From positions 25,124,894 to 25,188,893 of the forward strand of contig NC_054754.1 of the NCBI RefSeq assembly GCF_018143015.1: a DNA stretch of 64,000 bases. Reading direction: 5' to 3'. This DNA comes from Lytechinus variegatus (Eukaryota > Echinodermata > Echinoidea > Temnopleuroida > Toxopneustidae). Shown piece after piece: positions 61,976 through 64,000 of this stretch (positions are counted from its first letter, which is position 1; every line of letters starts with the position of its first letter). A program made the translations under genes and the position numbers. The notes under the pieces were generated by a model. That model was not told where the DNA came from, searched no databases, and saw only the letters and a program-made list of their open reading frames with translations.

Positions 61976-63128
61976 ATCTCTTAATATTTATCTCGCCCTC
62001 TCATCATCTCTCCCATCTTTCTCCCATTTCCTTCTTCCCCAATGTCACATCCACCACTGCTTACCCCCCCCCCTCCATAAGCAGATGAATTCTTGACTGA
62101 GTGCAGCTGAATATTATGCCCCCACTATTTTCGGATAACATACATGAAGAGGCGCCACCACGAGGAGGGTGTGGTGGTGACTGTCTCTATAATTATTTTA
62201 AGTAGGTATAGCGGGGGAAGAGTATGAAAAGGGTGGCAAAAAAGAGGGGTAAAAGGACAAACAACTAAGGGAAGAAGATGATATTACATGGTTAGATGAG
62301 CTATTCAGGAAACAATTTTTTCTTTTTCCAAAAAAGTGATAAGTAGATGAAGTGGAAATTGGACCAGCTAGGCATCAGATAGACTGAATACAAATTATAC
62401 TGATCAGTAGCGGTGTAGACCAAAGAAAATTAGAAGCAAACTTGAGAGTAGACTATCTGAAAAGTAAATATAAACTCTCAAACTTTGAAAGCCAACTTCA
62501 TCGAATTAAACCAAACAAATCTCGGCTTCTGCAGAAGCCCGTCGTAAACCGTCAGGTTATTGTGAGAAAGTGACATTGAACATGACCGTTGTGATTTTGG
62601 ACTGGAGATTATCTACCATCTAATTTACATGAACAAGATTAAACCTGATCACTCAAACAGTTCTACAGTTGATTACGAGCACAAGACAATTCCATGTATA
62701 TGAATTCTGTGACCTTTGATCGTGATTTTCCCTAACACTTAAAAGATCATTGTCACCCCCACATGCATACTTGGATAAAGTTTTAAATGAATCCGTCAAA
62801 CAATTCTATGGTCATCATGAGTATGAATTCAGTATGGACGAACAGCGCGAAAACACATTGGCCTGTATTTTCAAATTCAGTTTTACCTTGGCAATTGCAT
62901 GGCAATGGTCTCACTCTGTGCTTAAACTATGGAAAGCCAAAAATTGTCGAAAGCTCATCTGCATTGTCTGATTCTATTTTTTGTTGGTATGATTGCTACA
63001 TGTATCTTTACTTTGCTTTTTCTACTTGCTGTAATGGAGAAGAAAACTATTTTAGTGATCATTCCAAGACAGTTATGAAAGATTTGAGTGTCAAAAGTGT
63101 TGATAAATTGAACCTATCCTGTTTGATT
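61976..63128. other. Stretch with no supported gene
   Basis: Unique-looking AT-rich sequence. A 125-codon frame at 62787 ends inside a palindromic element and shows no recognisable domain. Confidence 0.35.
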
Positions 63129-63722
63129 AAAGGACAAGTCCACCCCCAACAAAAGTTGATTTGAACAAATGGAGAAAAATCCAGGAAGCATAACACTGAA
63201 AATTTAATCAAAATCTGATGTAAAATAAGAAAGTTATGACATTTTAAAGTTTTGCTAAATTTCACAAAACAGTTATATACACATCCTGGTCGGTATGCAA
63301 ATAGGGGGACTGATGACGTCACTCACTATTTATTTTGTATTCTATTACATGAAAAAAGATATTTTAATTTTCTCCTCATTGGAAGGTGAAATAATGTTTT
63401 TCCTCCATCAACATGATGGGGAATTACAATAGTTCTAACATTTCATGGTTCAGTAAAAATTAATCCTTATTGTCAAATCCTAAGAAAATGGAAATATTGT
63501 ATAATTCAAACAATAAAATAGTGAGGGACATCTTCGACTCCCTCACTTGCATGTTGTGCTTAGTTGTGCACATATAAATGTTTTGTGAAAAATAAGCGAA
63601 ACTTTAAAATGTTATAACTTTCTTATTTTACATCCGATTTTGATGAAATTTTTAGCGTTATTCTTGTTTGATTTTTCTCTATTGATTAAAATCAACATTT
63701 TTCTAGGGTGGACTTGACCTTT
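63129..63722. mobile_element. 594-bp palindromic element with a CRE motif, copy 2
   Basis: It has the same ends, inner arms and length as 43667-44261. TGATGACGTCACTCACTATT occurs near 63311. Confidence 0.85.
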
Positions 63723-64000
63723 AAATTTTAATAGAGAATTTCGTCACAATGGGTTATCCATAGTTAAACCACATATTAATACCAGTTTAAATATAAACTG
63801 GAGTTAATGTAGAATACAGGCCATTATTAATATTATTAATATGTAGGAATATTGTAAATATGTTACCAAGTAATCAAATTACAGATCCATTTTAGTTATT
63901 GACCATAATGGAAATTACTTAAGTTCTTTCGTATCACATTGACCATGTTTTACCATTGATATCAATGTCAATGCAAATGTCCATGATAGAAACAAATGTA

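Noticed and set aside
62787..63164. 125-codon open frame
   Set aside because: It runs into a palindromic element, shows no domain, and overlaps other random frames.

Overview
The window looks like animal nuclear DNA, most likely from an echinoderm and probably a sea urchin. The reasons are two intron-rich genes with GT-AG splice sites, dense short palindromic DNA elements, tRNA-derived SINEs, and a very large foldback element like the TU elements described in sea urchins. The species call is inference. Nothing in the window suggests a prokaryote. All gene models were built by hand from open frames, splice signals and phase continuity, without transcript support.

Gene 1 (plus strand, 1308-15335) is a complete eight-exon gene for a secreted cholinesterase-like carboxylesterase of 624 residues. 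It has a signal peptide, the oxyanion-hole glycines, a Ser239/Glu361/His479 triad and the three cholinesterase disulfide pairs. The omega loop carries a proline-rich insert and no tryptophan at the expected choline-binding place.

Gene 2 (minus strand, 59872-20822) is a complete gene of about 30 exons for a type I membrane protein of about 1433 residues. It has a signal peptide, seven LDL-receptor class A modules alternating with six MAM domains, one transmembrane helix, and a short tail with an NPGY endocytosis-type motif. This architecture recalls vertebrate MALRD1 (Diet1) and MAMDC4 (apical endosomal glycoprotein). Exon lengths and phases show that the ectodomain is three tandem copies of an eight-exon cassette (LDLa-MAM-LDLa-MAM) followed by one extra LDLa. 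The two genes converge tail to tail across about 5.5 kb.

Layout. 1-1307: repeats (15-bp minisatellite, decayed foldback element) and the upstream flank of gene 1. 1308-15335: gene 1; its introns hold a copy of its own exon 1 start, two SINE heads, a GCGAAGC-hairpin tandem repeat, a GGCGCC minisatellite and many foldback elements. 15336-20821: 3' flanks with MITE-like elements. 20822-59872: gene 2; its introns hold minisatellites, SINEs, a tRNA-like gene with a UCA anticodon, a roughly 3-kb nested foldback composite, palindromic 560-600-bp elements and a 1.4-kb pure pyrimidine tract in intron 1. 59873-64000: upstream flank of gene 2, repeats, and a second copy of a long palindrome carrying a CRE motif.
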